From: Setoptus koraiensis
Taxonomy: Eukaryota; Arthropoda
NCBI GenBank assembly: GCA_048013815.1
Contig: CM106585.1
Coordinates: 2,294,001-2,358,000 of the forward strand
Length of the DNA stretch: 64,000 nt
Direction of reading: 5' to 3'
Below are positions 25,343 through 38,386 of the stretch, one piece after another. Within the stretch, counting starts at the first letter, position 1. Every line of letters starts with the position of its first letter. The position numbers were made by a program, and so were the translations under genes. Under the pieces are notes generated by a model. That model was not told the DNA's origin and made no database searches. It saw nothing but the letters and a program-made list of their open reading frames with translations.

Positions 25343-26142
25343 TTACCATCGACTATTTATGATGGAGGTGGGCGCCGAAGATTGTTGATATCAGTGGTAG
25401 TCCATAATTCTAAACTAATTATATGATGTCCAGTTTTTGTATACATGGTGGCAAACTGCAATTCCGAGTTGTTGAGAAAAATTTGTTAACATATTTACTC
25501 TAAAATAATTAAAGTATTACAAATTATAGTACTTACACATTGATCATTCGTATGGCAAGCTTGATAGGTTTTACTTTCTTCTCTACTCTCACCTCTTTTA
25601 TCGTGTAATAGGTAGGTTCATCTGAAGACTTCCGCCTCGAAAAGCCGATGCTTTGAGTGCGCACTACTATCGTTGTAACTGATTTGTTTAATAGGCATTT
25701 GATAATATAGGCGTCTCATTGTGATGTTGCTGTATTTGGCGTCACTTATCGGCCTGAAATATATGATTGAGCAATTTTAACTTGTAATTAATACGCACAA
25801 TCATAAGTTTCAGGTCAACTGTGAGCCCTGAACATTTGCTGGATAAAATATCAACACTAAATCGAAGATCTTTCTTTCTTTCGCCTATATGCCTCTGTCT
25901 GTAATATATAAAGTGTATAATTTTATAAATATATATTGAATTATTTGAGCAAATGCTATTAATTTGAACAATCCAGAGACCTGAATATTGTATTGACCAG
26001 ATTGATTGGGAGGAACTGAATGGTAAAGGGATAAAATCATTTTTAAATAGATCATTGGACTTTGCTGTCGCTGTCAGTGATTTGTTCCTATATATATGGT
26101 GAACTTGTTCACAAGCGCGCAGCCTATATAGTGCGCATAAAG
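25042..26142 (+). repeat. Left arm of large inverted repeat (MTMR9 3' end and downstream)
   Basis: The reverse complement of this segment occurs at 27188-28288 with equal length (1,101 bases). By eye the arms are identical except for a few mismatches in the innermost roughly 30 bases. It contains the last 301 coding bases of MTMR9 and about 800 bases downstream. Confidence 0.9.
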
Positions 26143-26607
26143 GGTGTTGGGTAAGACATGTCAATGGTATATTGTGGTGGGATGTGCCTTCTACGATGCG
26201 TTTTTCCTACCATGATGTCATGAAATAAAAGTTACAAGTGCATTTCAGAGTTGGTCCTTACGATGGCGCTTTATTGTTGGTCGAAAAGAAAGTGAGTTTG
26301 CCAGATATCTATCTTCGACGCACAAGCGCCACCTCATGTATCGAACATAACTAGTTGCAGAAACAATACTTTTTCAGTGCACACATCTCGCTCGAAAATT
26401 ACAGATTGTGCCAAGCCCCGGCTAGATAGTGCTTAGGGAACATAAATGAGCCCTCAATTCCAATGGACGTAATTTTGAGGCACAACGGACTCTCTGTGCC
26501 TTTTCTGTGCGAAATTCTCAGAGAATCATTGGCATATCTCATCGAACACCCTTTAAATCAACCTTGTCGAGTCAATAGAATTTGTTTGTGACTCAGTTGT
26601 TGTATGC

Positions 26608-26900
26608 ATCTTTCGCCATCTCGTGAAACTTGACCAAAAGTACCACGATAATGCCTGAACCATTCTATTCACAAGATGGCGGCTGATGCACCACCACAAG
26701 ATGTATCGCCAGTATCGCCACTACCACCACTAACCACCATTTTGGACAGAAGCAGGCGCAATCTCTCGGTGTATCCCCCGAACCTTGAAGCCAGATAACC
26801 ATATAAGGTTGCCTGGTATGCCGTGCGCCATCCGCCATTTTGTGAAGAATAATGTACAAAGTTTGGCCAACGTAGGTTCACGAGATGGCGGATGACGCAC
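26608..26900. repeat. MITE-like cluster of alternating inverted motifs
   Basis: Copies close to TTCACRARATGGCGG with a TGAYGCAC tail lie at about 26612-26630 (minus), 26668-26691 (plus), 26824-26848 (minus) and 26877-26900 (plus). The second and third enclose about 130 bases and could form a hairpin with near-perfect ends, like a small non-autonomous DNA element. No transposase or clear target-site duplication is seen. Confidence 0.55.
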
Positions 26901-26925
26901 ATTACATCGGCGCAGCTAAACTACA

Positions 26926-27165
26926 ACAGCAACGACAGCAACAACAGCAACAACAGCAACGACAGCAACAACAGCAACGACAGCAACAACAGCAACGACA
27001 GCAACAACAGCAACGACAGCAACAACAACCCCGACTGCAGTAAGAGCAAATATATCAACTACTACCACAGCTACCAGAGCGGCAACTACTACCACAGCAG
27101 CAACTACAACTACGACTACAACTACAACTACGACTGCCACTACAATTACCATTATACTAACAAAC
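26926..27165. repeat. CAACAG/CGACAG minisatellite and CTACAA tract
   Basis: Units of about 18 bp (CAGCAACAACAGCAACGA and variants) repeat from about 26926 to 27030, followed by CTAC/CAAC-rich DNA to about 27165. All frames are open, but I see no gene. Confidence 0.85.
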
Positions 27166-27187
27166 GCCATCGACTAGGCAAGGTCTA

Positions 27188-28288
27188 TTTATGCGCTTTA
27201 TATAGGCTGCGCGCTTGAGAACAAGTTCACCATATATATAGGAACAAATCACTGACAGCGACAGCAAAGTCCAATGATCTATTTAAAAATGATTTTATCC
27301 CTTTACCATTCAGTTCCTCCCAATCAATCTGGTCAATACAATATTCAGGTCTCTGGATTGTTCAAATTAATAGCATTTGCTCAAATAATTCAATATATAT
27401 TTATAAAATTATACACTTTATATATTACAGACAGAGGCATATAGGCGAAAGAAAGAAAGATCTTCGATTTAGTGTTGATATTTTATCCAGCAAATGTTCA
27501 GGGCTCACAGTTGACCTGAAACTTATGATTGTGCGTATTAATTACAAGTTAAAATTGCTCAATCATATATTTCAGGCCGATAAGTGACGCCAAATACAGC
27601 AACATCACAATGAGACGCCTATATTATCAAATGCCTATTAAACAAATCAGTTACAACGATAGTAGTGCGCACTCAAAGCATCGGCTTTTCGAGGCGGAAG
27701 TCTTCAGATGAACCTACCTATTACACGATAAAAGAGGTGAGAGTAGAGAAGAAAGTAAAACCTATCAAGCTTGCCATACGAATGATCAATGTGTAAGTAC
27801 TATAATTTGTAATACTTTAATTATTTTAGAGTAAATATGTTAACAAATTTTTCTCAACAACTCGGAATTGCAGTTTGCCACCATGTATACAAAAACTGGA
27901 CATCATATAATTAGTTTAGAATTATGGACTACCACTGATATCAACAATCTTCGGCGCCCACCTCCATCATAAATAGTCGATGGTAATCAAGGTGATTGAC
28001 AATCAGCGAAATCTATTAATCTTCTCTTCAACCTTTCCACCTCGTTTCTCAATTCTTTTTGCTGTGACCTCATTAGAGTCAAACCCTTTTGAGTCTTCTC
28101 TACGAAACTTAAATCTACCGACCAGCGTAGAAATACCCGATCCCACAATTCCAGGCTTTGTGGGGCGACGGACGGCCATATTGCTTGATTGTTTGGTTCG
28201 TATACCGGATTCAGAAACTTGGGCATTATATCAGGTTTATTGACGTACGACCAGAGTGACACAGTTTTTGTGTGAAAAGTAAAATCAA
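27188..28288 (-). repeat. Right arm of large inverted repeat
   Basis: Reverse-complement copy of 25042-26142, equal in length and apparently identical over about 1.07 kb. Beyond 28288 homology to MTMR9 continues but is diverged and interrupted by deletions. Confidence 0.9.
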
Positions 28289-28675
28289 TTCCTTAACAGC
28301 CCAGGAATAGCAGGAATGTTGGACTTTGTTCTCTTTTTTCCGAGGTAGGAGAGGCGTAGGCCGAGCTTTTGCATCGAGTGGCAAATGGATGACCAGCCTG
28401 TAGCCATACGCGCTCTATTAACGCCTCAAATCCTTGAAATGTCCTGCAATCAGAATCTAGAATGATTTGTGCTAGTGAACATATTTGTAAAGTGGAATCC
28501 ATCCCCTCTGAGCCGTGAACTAGAACCTAAGGCGCTTTCTTGATCGATACATTGTGCAACTAAACATGCACATGTCAGAACGTCTTCGATATGTCTTAAC
28601 CATCCGGCTGAGCCAATTGATTACCCATGGCTCATCGTCCCTATCATTACGTGCCGATAATATAAGGTGGTGCCT
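27987..28675 (-). pseudogene. MTMR9P: Truncated MTMR9 pseudogene
   Basis: An inverted partial copy of MTMR9. From 27987 (stop codon) to 28288 it equals the parent. It then lacks the segment corresponding to about 24908-25041, continues as a copy of about 24598-24907 with roughly 7% differences and frame breaks, lacks about 845 bases of exon 2, and ends with a piece matching the end of exon 1 and the start of the intron (parent about 23687-23750). Because intron bases are kept, this is a DNA-level duplication and not a retrocopy. It has no start codon and cannot make a functional protein. Confidence 0.88.
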
Positions 28676-31145
28676 GGTTTCGCAGGGACCCAATAATGCT
28701 CGACATTTTCAATGAGGCATGTTCATCTGAATGTTCTAGCGATAAGGTCTCGTATTTTGATGAAGTATATGGTATTGCTATGAAGAACGAGAGAATGAGT
28801 CGAGAACTGTAGAAATTTAGTCTCTCGGATTCGCATTTAGTTGAAAATGTACAGACTGACTTGGAAGGCAACCAAACTGCATTGTGTTCTTATTAACCGA
28901 ATGTCCTAGAATATGAGAAACTAGAAAGGTTACTATATGAAGGAGCTACAACTTCTCCGAAATTCCGAGGACAGAACGGAACTATCTGGGCATAAAGAAT
29001 GAAAAATTTACCTCAGCCTAATATACAGGTGGACCCCTATTTCTTCCTGATAATTAGAGCACGCACCATATTTTCTCATTCAACCGCAATGAACCGTTTG
29101 GGTTCGACAATTTGTTGCTGGATATCCATCGTTGAGATAATACTCTGTAAGATCGTCAATGGCGAATGGTATATCATCCTGTATTGATTCGACTATTTCC
29201 TCTCAATCAAAATGATAGAGGAACAAGTTCTATGGCTCGGCGGTATGGTTCGAACAGGCTAAATGGAGATCCATGGCCAGATCATTCTCTACAGTTACTA
29301 TTATGTACATATAGATAAATCGTAACATCATTTCCACATAGCAATGCTTAGTATTCAAATGAACAATAGAACTCATCGATGGACAATTATCGTCAGCACC
29401 AATTTGTGCATGCAAGCTGTCGGAGGGTCTCCACCTCGATCTGTTTTGAATTGACTAAATCAAACTTTTGTCTTTATTTCACGACCATTGATTAGAGCTA
29501 ATCAAAACAACTCGAATCATTCTATTCTCCAGCATGTATGACGTAAGGGTTCCAGTCGGCAATCCTTTAAAGAAAACTCAAAGAAGCCACCCATGATGAG
29601 ACATTACCTGGTGAAGATTGCGTCAGACAGTATCGGAAGTGTTGTCTGACACGCGTCAATAGAAAAACAATCCAAACCAAGCTCGATGCCGTCGAGTTTT
29701 TTTTAAATGTGAGTGCGGGGGAGAGAGAGAGAGAGGGAGCGTGGGTTAGAAGAGGGTTGCAATGCTTCCGAGAAGGGAGCGAAAATTGCTTACTATGGAG
29801 ATTTTACATGCATTTTGCCATAGGGCGCAGCGCTCTTTGAGGCCAAAAAAAAAACTAGTAATATAACCCGGAAGGGGGAAAAACGGGGAAATGGTTAGCC
29901 GTTTCTGGTTCAGGGGATTGAGCTGAACACATTCTGGTACATGAGAACCAAATCTGGGTGTAACAGTGCGTGCCGTAAGCTTGTGAGTGTCGTGCCCTCA
30001 TAATGGTTGTCAGCCAATAGTTGGTCATTTTGAACCTAGAACTTGCACATTGCACTTTTGCCGATTAACTGTGGAGGCTGGTGCTCCTATGTGTGTGCTG
30101 CTGCATCCGTGATGCACAATTTCGTGGCTGCTCCCAATACCGCGGATTGAGCGCTAGATCCTCGCCGCAACCTGTCCGTTCGCTATCCTGTCTGCGCAAG
30201 CATTGTGCGAGAACCAGCACAGCTCGCCCACTGAACGCGCTTTGTCTGGGGGTGCGCACCGTGTGCGCTGTCAGATATCTAACCATTAGCTGACACCCTT
30301 TATGAAAGCTGTTCTTCAGGATTCTATTACTCAACAAATCAGCTGATCGTGTGACGCCAACGTTACCACTGATAAATATCCACATGTTCATACACGAACA
30401 TATTCACACTCATATATTCACCGACCGAATATGAATAGCATTGTCTGTATTCCGAACACCTCACTCACAATAAACACATGCAAATTCACTATTGTATCCT
30501 TCACATTGTGAAGTTCACATATTGTAGTCGGCATACACAAGTGTAGCCGACACAATCGATGCGATTTCAGCGCCATCTCGCAGACTTCTCGAACCTCGGC
30601 CGGCGCGAAATCTAATCTCTATTTTTTTTTTTTTAATTCGCTATTTCAAGTTCGTGAATGTCGTTGAAATAAGCGCTCGTTGATTCGTTCATCCTTCGTT
30701 GAATATATTCGTCGTTGAATGAAACTAACCCGAATATTGGCCATTTTTCCTTAATCTGGTCGATTATGTTTTTGCCAATGACACCATCAGGGAAGAATGA
30801 CAAATATCCACACACGGAACACCTGCACCTGTCATCCACGGGCCCCTCCTCTATTCACGTGTGAATTCGAATTTCGTTTGCATATTTGAAGTTCGCGCGA
30901 GTATAAAAACGACACAATAAGAGGAAGGTTTCTGTGTAATTTTGCAACAATTCATTTGTTTGTGTTTTGTTTATTCACTAAAATAGAATTGAAATCGATC
31001 CGTACTTAATGCGCAAATTTATTTAAATGGTCGTCATTAATCTTGATAACGATGTGGCTCCTAAAATATTGACGTCATACGATACACATCTCTACGTGAT
31101 TCCGCCCAGATACCACATAATCAACTAAACTTATTGCAATCAGAA
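28676..31145. other. Intergenic region, no recognised gene
   Basis: A 2.5-kb stretch without a supported gene. It has a GA tract near 29725-29742, ATTCACAC-like repeats near 30380-30450, and a short minus-strand frame (30633-30839) with CxCxxC residues but only a GTG start and no family match. It presumably contains the promoter of the transporter gene that starts at 31146. Confidence 0.5.
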
Positions 31146-33035
31146 ATGGACCCAATCGAGCAAGAAACTCAGGATGAGGCCGCTTCGCAACGTGAAATAT
31201 ACAAAGTTTACAAAAGAAGATGGCTAGTTCTATTCGCCATGTTCAATGTGGCACTCGTTGTTGGTCTTGTAAGTTTAAAATTCAGCTCTTAATCGATGTC
31301 AACTTAACACTTAAAATCAATCTACATTATTATCTAACAAAGATTATCCTTTTATCTACTCAACTTATCTACTAGCATCGTTCGCTCATATCAATCGTCG
31401 ACACACTCGACAAATACCTGGGCACTAATATTAGGGATTATGATATTATGACACAAGTTAGCATGTTCACCACGGTCTTCTCTGTATTGATTATGGCTAA
31501 GTGTCTAGATTATTTTGGCCTGAGACGAATGGTAGGCAATGACACATGAGAATTCTCCTCTGTCTTATTCGTATGTTGATTGAATCACTTGTTTTAACAG
31601 AACCCACTATTTCTCCTCCCTTTCAAATAGTCATATTTTGCGTGCCTCGTCATTGTAGCTGCAAATAGTCTTAAAGCTTTATGCATGTGGAATAATGCTG
31701 CTCCCTGGATTGTGCAACAACGGTACCATATATTGCTATTATCAGAGTTTTTTGTCGGGCTGGCCCAAAGTATATCATTCTGTGTACCGGCCAAAGTGGC
31801 CGGCTCTTGGTTTGCCCATTATGAAAACACCTTGGCTCTCGTTGTGGTTAATTGTGGATAGTAAGTTGCCAAAAAGCTGCTTTTGCTGTTAAATTTTTTC
31901 ACACCAACTATGATATTTATTATTAACTGGCCCTTATATTCTTTTCCTCACAACGAAATCAGCAACATCGGTGTCGGACTTAGCAATTTTCTCACCCCCA
32001 TTTTTGTTGCGGAGGTCGATGATATGTTTAAATTATCATATGTGTTCATGATTTCCGCTGTCATACTAACTATTATAGTTCTTACGTGTGTTACAAGATC
32101 TAGTCCAAAGTTGCCACCATCTTCAAATGCTATAATATCCGCAAATGCGGATGTAAGTTTGAAAAAAGGAATATTTGTCGTAAGTAATCTTTCGTATGAA
32201 AGACCAAGATGCCAGGCAAGATAACTTTCAATGTTTCCTCTCCTCTTTCATTCATTCATTCGCTAATTCACACAACTTTTTAACTATTTATAGATGATGA
32301 CTACTCCGAGCTATGTCACGCTTATAATGACCCTAGGTTTAAATACTGCAGTGCTTAGTTGCGAACAAATTCAGCTTGAGGATATTCTTAAAGCAAGAGG
32401 TTATTCGAACACCTTCTGTGGTCTACTTATTTCGCACGCTTACGTTTTTGGAACTATTTTCATGTTGATATCTGCAGCCTGGATCGATAACTCAACGAAT
32501 TACGTTAAAGTCAGTCGGATAGCTTGTGTTTTATGCATCCTCAGTTATACGACTTTTAACATAAGTATCATCATACCTAATATTAAAAACATTATTATAA
32601 TTACAAACATTATGGCATCCTTTGGAGCCTCACTAATGTACCCTGCCCTGATGCAAGTGTCCATAAGATGTGCGAGAGGTATATTACCAGAGGCAACTGT
32701 TTCTGCAATTACAGTGATAATCACACTGTTGCTAACGAGTGGATTTGTTAACCTACTTGATCCACTGAGAAATCTCATCAAAATTTACCCTGATTATGAA
32801 AGTAAGTTAATCCTCCAAACGCGGCGAAGAGATCTCTAGCGAATTGAATATCCAACTAATTTACCATTCTTTCTACTATTAAGCCCCCATGATATCCTAC
32901 CTTATTGTGATACTACTCATGAACATGGCCTATGTGGCCTTTTTCGCAGTGCCAAACACCCAAAGTTTGCAAAAGCGCCTCTACGATTCTGATGAAGACC
33001 CAATCCTTCCAGCTGATTACGATTCCATAGAATAG
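31146..33035 (+). CDS. SLC49/FLVCR-like major facilitator transporter
   Basis: Six exons: 31146-31268, 31376-31531, 31631-31860, 31963-32179, 32294-32801, 32884-33035. All phases agree and sum to 461 residues, normal for a 12-helix transporter. The N-terminus has YKRRWLVL before the first helix, as in FLVCR proteins. A loop after helix 2 reads DYFGLRRM, and the helix 4-5 region has SISFCVPAKVAGSWF, aligning with the family's GLPSRIASVWF. SPKLPPSS resembles the proline motif before the central loop, and AAWIDNS matches the helix 8-9 loop. SLC49 members carry choline, heme or related substrates across membranes. The sequence is quite divergent, so the substrate cannot be called. There is a second in-frame donor at 32153 (ANAD/gtaagt). 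It converges on the Sp-factor gene with 281 bases between stops. Confidence 0.82.
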
Positions 33036-33316
33036 ATTATGCAATCATGTTTATTAGAACTTTCGTCCCCCAATGATTGAAACAATGCAACTGATAATAT
33101 ATTCTCCTGAGTTACTTTTATATAGTATCATAAGAAATCTCCATAATAATTAAAAATAAAACAAGCAATTTCTCTTGGAGCATATTTACACTTGTACATT
33201 AATCTATCAAATGTTGTGTCTTATGACAATATATCTCCATCTGAGCATCAAAGTTAATAAGTTATTGACGATACAAAGTAGGTAGATATTTTTGGTTACA
33301 CTAGTTTATGGTTCAA

Positions 33317-35050
<1,734 letters not shown>

Positions 35051-37260
35051 AATAAATAATAAAACTATATGGTGGTGTGTTATTGTGTTGTTGCAACCTA
35101 AACTACGAACAAGGAGCGTGTTTATCAGCTGTTTGTGTGGGCCTTATGACACCATTAGCTAAAGACTGGCTGTATGTACATTAGTTATTCTGTGTCTACA
35201 TGATACATAATACATGATAATACATAATACATAAGAAAGAGATGGAGCTAGAGCGACGACGACGACAGTGACACAGAGTTAGACAGACAGTCAGACAGAC
35301 GGATAGAGACAGATTCTAGCCAGAGATAGGGAGAGAAAAAACTTTTCCCTTATTTTCAGTATGATTTATATCACATAGTTGAGTTCTTTCAGTTTGAGTT
35401 AGTTAGCTGTGTAGTTGGTGGTGGTTGTGGTGGTGGTTGTATTGGTGGTGGTGGTGATAGTGGTGGCATAAGCAACGTTAGTAATGTAGTTGCTTACGTT
35501 TAGATAATAGTGGAGTGTCCAGGATGATAAGTCTTCTTTCTCTCTGTCTCTCTCCCTATCTACTCATTGAGTTAGTAGTATCTCTTAACATCATGATGGC
35601 GGAGCCGAGATTCAGATTCAGACACTCTTTGTGTGTATGTGTGTGTGTGTGTATGTGTGTGTGTGTGTCGTATGTATATACTCTCCGTGATCCTATGTGT
35701 AATGTTAAGCGAGATAAGGCAATTGTTTAACAAGGCACATTGGATAACACACACACACAAAAGTTGAAACTCAACTTTAGCTAAGAACGCTCGTCGAACT
35801 ATCCATTCTATGTTTGCTCGCTAGCTTGCTCATATTTATACGATTCAGCCTACCAAGATAGATCGGGGGTAGAGCGCAGTGTAATATTCGCACTAAAAGT
35901 CGGTTTGTATATATACTATTGTGTGTGTGTGTCAAGTCGTCGACTCTGCACTGTAAAACAGCAAGCGGAGAGGGGAATTGTCTTCGCAAGCTAGCTTTTT
36001 CGTCGTTATCGTAGCCTTAAGCTAGCTTGTTGGGTTGAGTTCCAAGTGAGGGGCTTGTTGCTTGTTGCCCGCTTTGCTGCTGTTATAGTATAGTTGTTTG
36101 CTCTCTCACAACTGCTTATTCCAGTCACAGCAGCAGCGGTAGTTGTTGTTGTCGTCGTCGGCAGCGTCGCAATAGTTGCTTCTACTGCTGTTGTTGCAAT
36201 GCTTGCATTAGTTGTTGTTATATATAATTGTAATAGTTGAATAGTTGCTACTCAAGAAGGGAGAGAGCAGCAGATAAAAAGGAGGTGGCAGCAGAGAGGA
36301 ATGAGCTTAGAAGAAGCTTGAGAAACCAGGCTAAGACGTAGTTATGTTTGCTTGCTTGTGGATGGCTATGTTGCCGATTATGTAATGTAGCCTTAACTGA
36401 ATGAATTTACCTATCTGTGTGTTCGTCCTATCTTTCTTCGGTTCGATGGCGAGACTGCTGCTTCCAACAGGCAATCAGAATGTATCTGGTAGGCTTGGTC
36501 AGAATTGTGTGCAGCCTGCCTGCTGGTAATAATGATTGTGTGATGTTGAGCTCACGAATTTTTATTCTTGTTCGTTCTTACTCGCTATATTCCTTTGACC
36601 GTAGTAGAGTCAACATGCAACGGCAGAGGCAATTTACAGTATGCAATTCTCAGTGAATCTCAATAGTAATAGTTGTAGTAATAACAACAACAACAATATT
36701 TATACGTTAGATAAGGCAATCTCGTTGGTTGTAATGTTGGTGGTGGTTGTGGCGGTGGTTTGAACATAACTGAACGGCAAATATCAGCATCATGTACCGC
36801 TTCAGCTGTTGATGCTCAGCTGTTAGTGTGGAGTCCGGTCCAATTCCAATAGCTGATGTTGTAACTATCTCAAAGTTGATATTATTATACAATTGTTGTT
36901 GAGAACTTACTTGATGGAAAAAGAAGCTGGTAGAAGAAAATTAAAAAAGTACATCTGGTACAGTGCTGATGACTGTTAGAGGAGGCATGGCGAAGAAGCA
37001 GGACAAAACAAGTGCAGGCAGTTCTCTTATATTTCGCAAACAAAAACACATACAAATCTGTGCGGCTATCGGTTCTCTGTGCCACTACTGAGGCAATGTG
37101 CAATTGCGTGGGCCTTCCTGTGGCCATTTGTTGCATATTTGCATCTCATCTGTAAGCGCAGATCAGGTTGGTCAGTCCAGTTGACGAATAATGGGGTACT
37201 GCTAATAAATTTTCGCCTCGATTAAACTGGCCAATTTAATCGAGCGGCCGTTGATCAATT
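35051..37260. other. Upstream region of the Sp-factor gene
   Basis: No gene supported. It carries a GGT/GTG-rich tract (35417-35466), a GT tract (35628-35668), GCTGTTGTT tracts and other simple repeats. It probably contains the 5' untranslated region and promoter of the Sp gene. Confidence 0.5.
35628..35668. repeat. GT microsatellite
   Basis: A GT dinucleotide tract interrupted by TATG. Confidence 0.9.
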
Positions 37261-37495
37261 GACACAGGAAACGAATAGGAAGCAACAGAGCCAGGGATTC
37301 TCATTCTGCGCAGCGGGATAAAAGTCTTATGGATTCCAAGCGTTTCAAAATTCCAATCGACTGCTCAATCCAGACGATCCGTCCTATTTCAGTTCGAATC
37401 TAACGATCAATGGTATCCTCACGGTACAGAATCCGGTGATGTCACAATTGATGTATCAGTTGGTCGATAGGACTGGAACAAGACATCAGGTGTTT
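37261..37495 (+). pseudogene. Small heat-shock protein (alpha-crystallin) remnant
   Basis: Pieces of an alpha-crystallin domain occur in order but in different frames. QSQGFSF appears in one, SKRFKIPI in a second (37335-37358), then LLNPDDPSYFSSNL followed by TINGILTVQNPV from 37361 in a third. The last contains the family hallmark D/N-G-x-L-T-V before a Pro. The two-base offset between FKIPI and LLNP, and the loss of frame before it, indicate a decayed gene or fragment. Sequencing error is possible. There is no start codon or N-terminal region. Confidence 0.5.
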
Positions 37496-37654
37496 GAAAG
37501 CTCGAAAATTTCTTTTTCGATAATTTATTTAATCACTTTTTAAATCAATCTACATGTTGTCTCGCTAAAAAAATCAATAAGTGTAGATTAAATTAGTTTA
37601 GAGAAGATCTCGACTAATAAATCTGCATGATTGTCCAAAGGATTGTCCAAAGGA

Positions 37655-38386
37655 TTAAGCGTCTTTGCGCTTGTTTTCTTGCAACCATAATTCTATGTCT
37701 GGATTCATCTTAAGATTGGTGCAGGAAATGTAAGGGTGAGTATAGTAGAACATATCGAGTTTTTGTAATCGATCATCTATAGCTTTCAAAGTTGGATATT
37801 TGCTTGTATCCACCTTGAATCGACGAGCATTAAACATCTGCGGAACTAGGCTAATATCGGCGATTGTTATCTCGTCACCAACACAATAAAGACCTGCAGT
37901 GGATTTAACCAAAATCTCCAGATTTTCAAACTTTCTCGCTATCCAATAAGAGGCGAACTTTTGTTTTTCTTCAAAAGACAGCTGTGGCCTCTCTAGAGGC
38001 TCATGAACTTTCAATAGAGTCTCCAGATTTTGCAACGGTTGAATGCCACCAGAAATAGTGTCTGCTATAGCTTTTGCTTTAGCTTTCAATACTGAGTCCG
38101 TTGGATAAATTGAAGGCTTCGGATATTTCTCTTGAATATAGTCTATAATAGCCAATGATTGAGTGATGCATTCCTTTTTTCCATTATTGGTGACAGTAAG
38201 AGCCGGCAATTGATGCATCGGATTAACCTCAGACAAAAATTCGCTAGTATGTTGCTGTCCTCCTAGTAGGTCGACATCATTAGTAGTATAAGTTATACCT
38301 TTCATGTATAAAGCAGCTCGTACTCTCCATGAAGCAGAGCTCAAGTAATAATTGTGTAGAATCATTTTGTCTTCGTTGAGGGCCAT
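37655..38386 (-). CDS. GSTZ1: Glutathione S-transferase zeta / maleylacetoacetate isomerase
   Basis: A single-exon, 243-residue protein of the zeta GST class, which isomerises maleylacetoacetate to fumarylacetoacetate in tyrosine breakdown, using glutathione. The N-terminal thioredoxin-like domain has SSASWRVR (16-23), where the family signature is SSCSWRVR. The catalytic Ser is present (Ser16) but the signature Cys is Ala18. Further matches are NPMHQLPAL (cis-Pro loop), QSLAIIDYI, and ISGGIQPLQNL in the helical domain, then STAGLYCVGDEITIADISLVPQ. Residues of the second domain (RFKVDTSKYPTL) also match. The C-terminus is slightly longer than the human protein. The ATG at 38386 gives a seven-residue leader before the first strand; a second Met lies at residue 8. 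A likely poly(A) signal lies downstream (TTTATT on the plus strand near 37525). Confidence 0.94.
   Translation of the reverse strand: MALNEDKMILHNYYLSSASWRVRAALYMKGITYTTNDVDLLGGQQHTSEFLSEVNPMHQLPALTVTNNGKKECITQSLAIIDYIQEKYPKPSIYPTDSVLKAKAKAIADTISGGIQPLQNLETLLKVHEPLERPQLSFEEKQKFASYWIARKFENLEILVKSTAGLYCVGDEITIADISLVPQMFNARRFKVDTSKYPTLKAIDDRLQKLDMFYYTHPYISCTNLKMNPDIELWLQENKRKDA

Larger units (their letters stand above)
26143..27187. other. Spacer of the inverted repeat
   Basis: About 1 kb of unique DNA between the two arms, without a supported gene. It holds four alternating copies of an ATGGCGG-centred motif and a CAACAG-type minisatellite, both listed separately. Confidence 0.6.

Noticed and set aside
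26892..27218. Asn/Ser-rich protein in the palindrome spacer
   Set aside because: CAACAG minisatellite with no conserved segment; all frames are open.
30633..30839. Possible zinc-binding protein with CxCxxC
   Set aside because: GTG start only, no family match, no splice context; left as part of the intergenic description.
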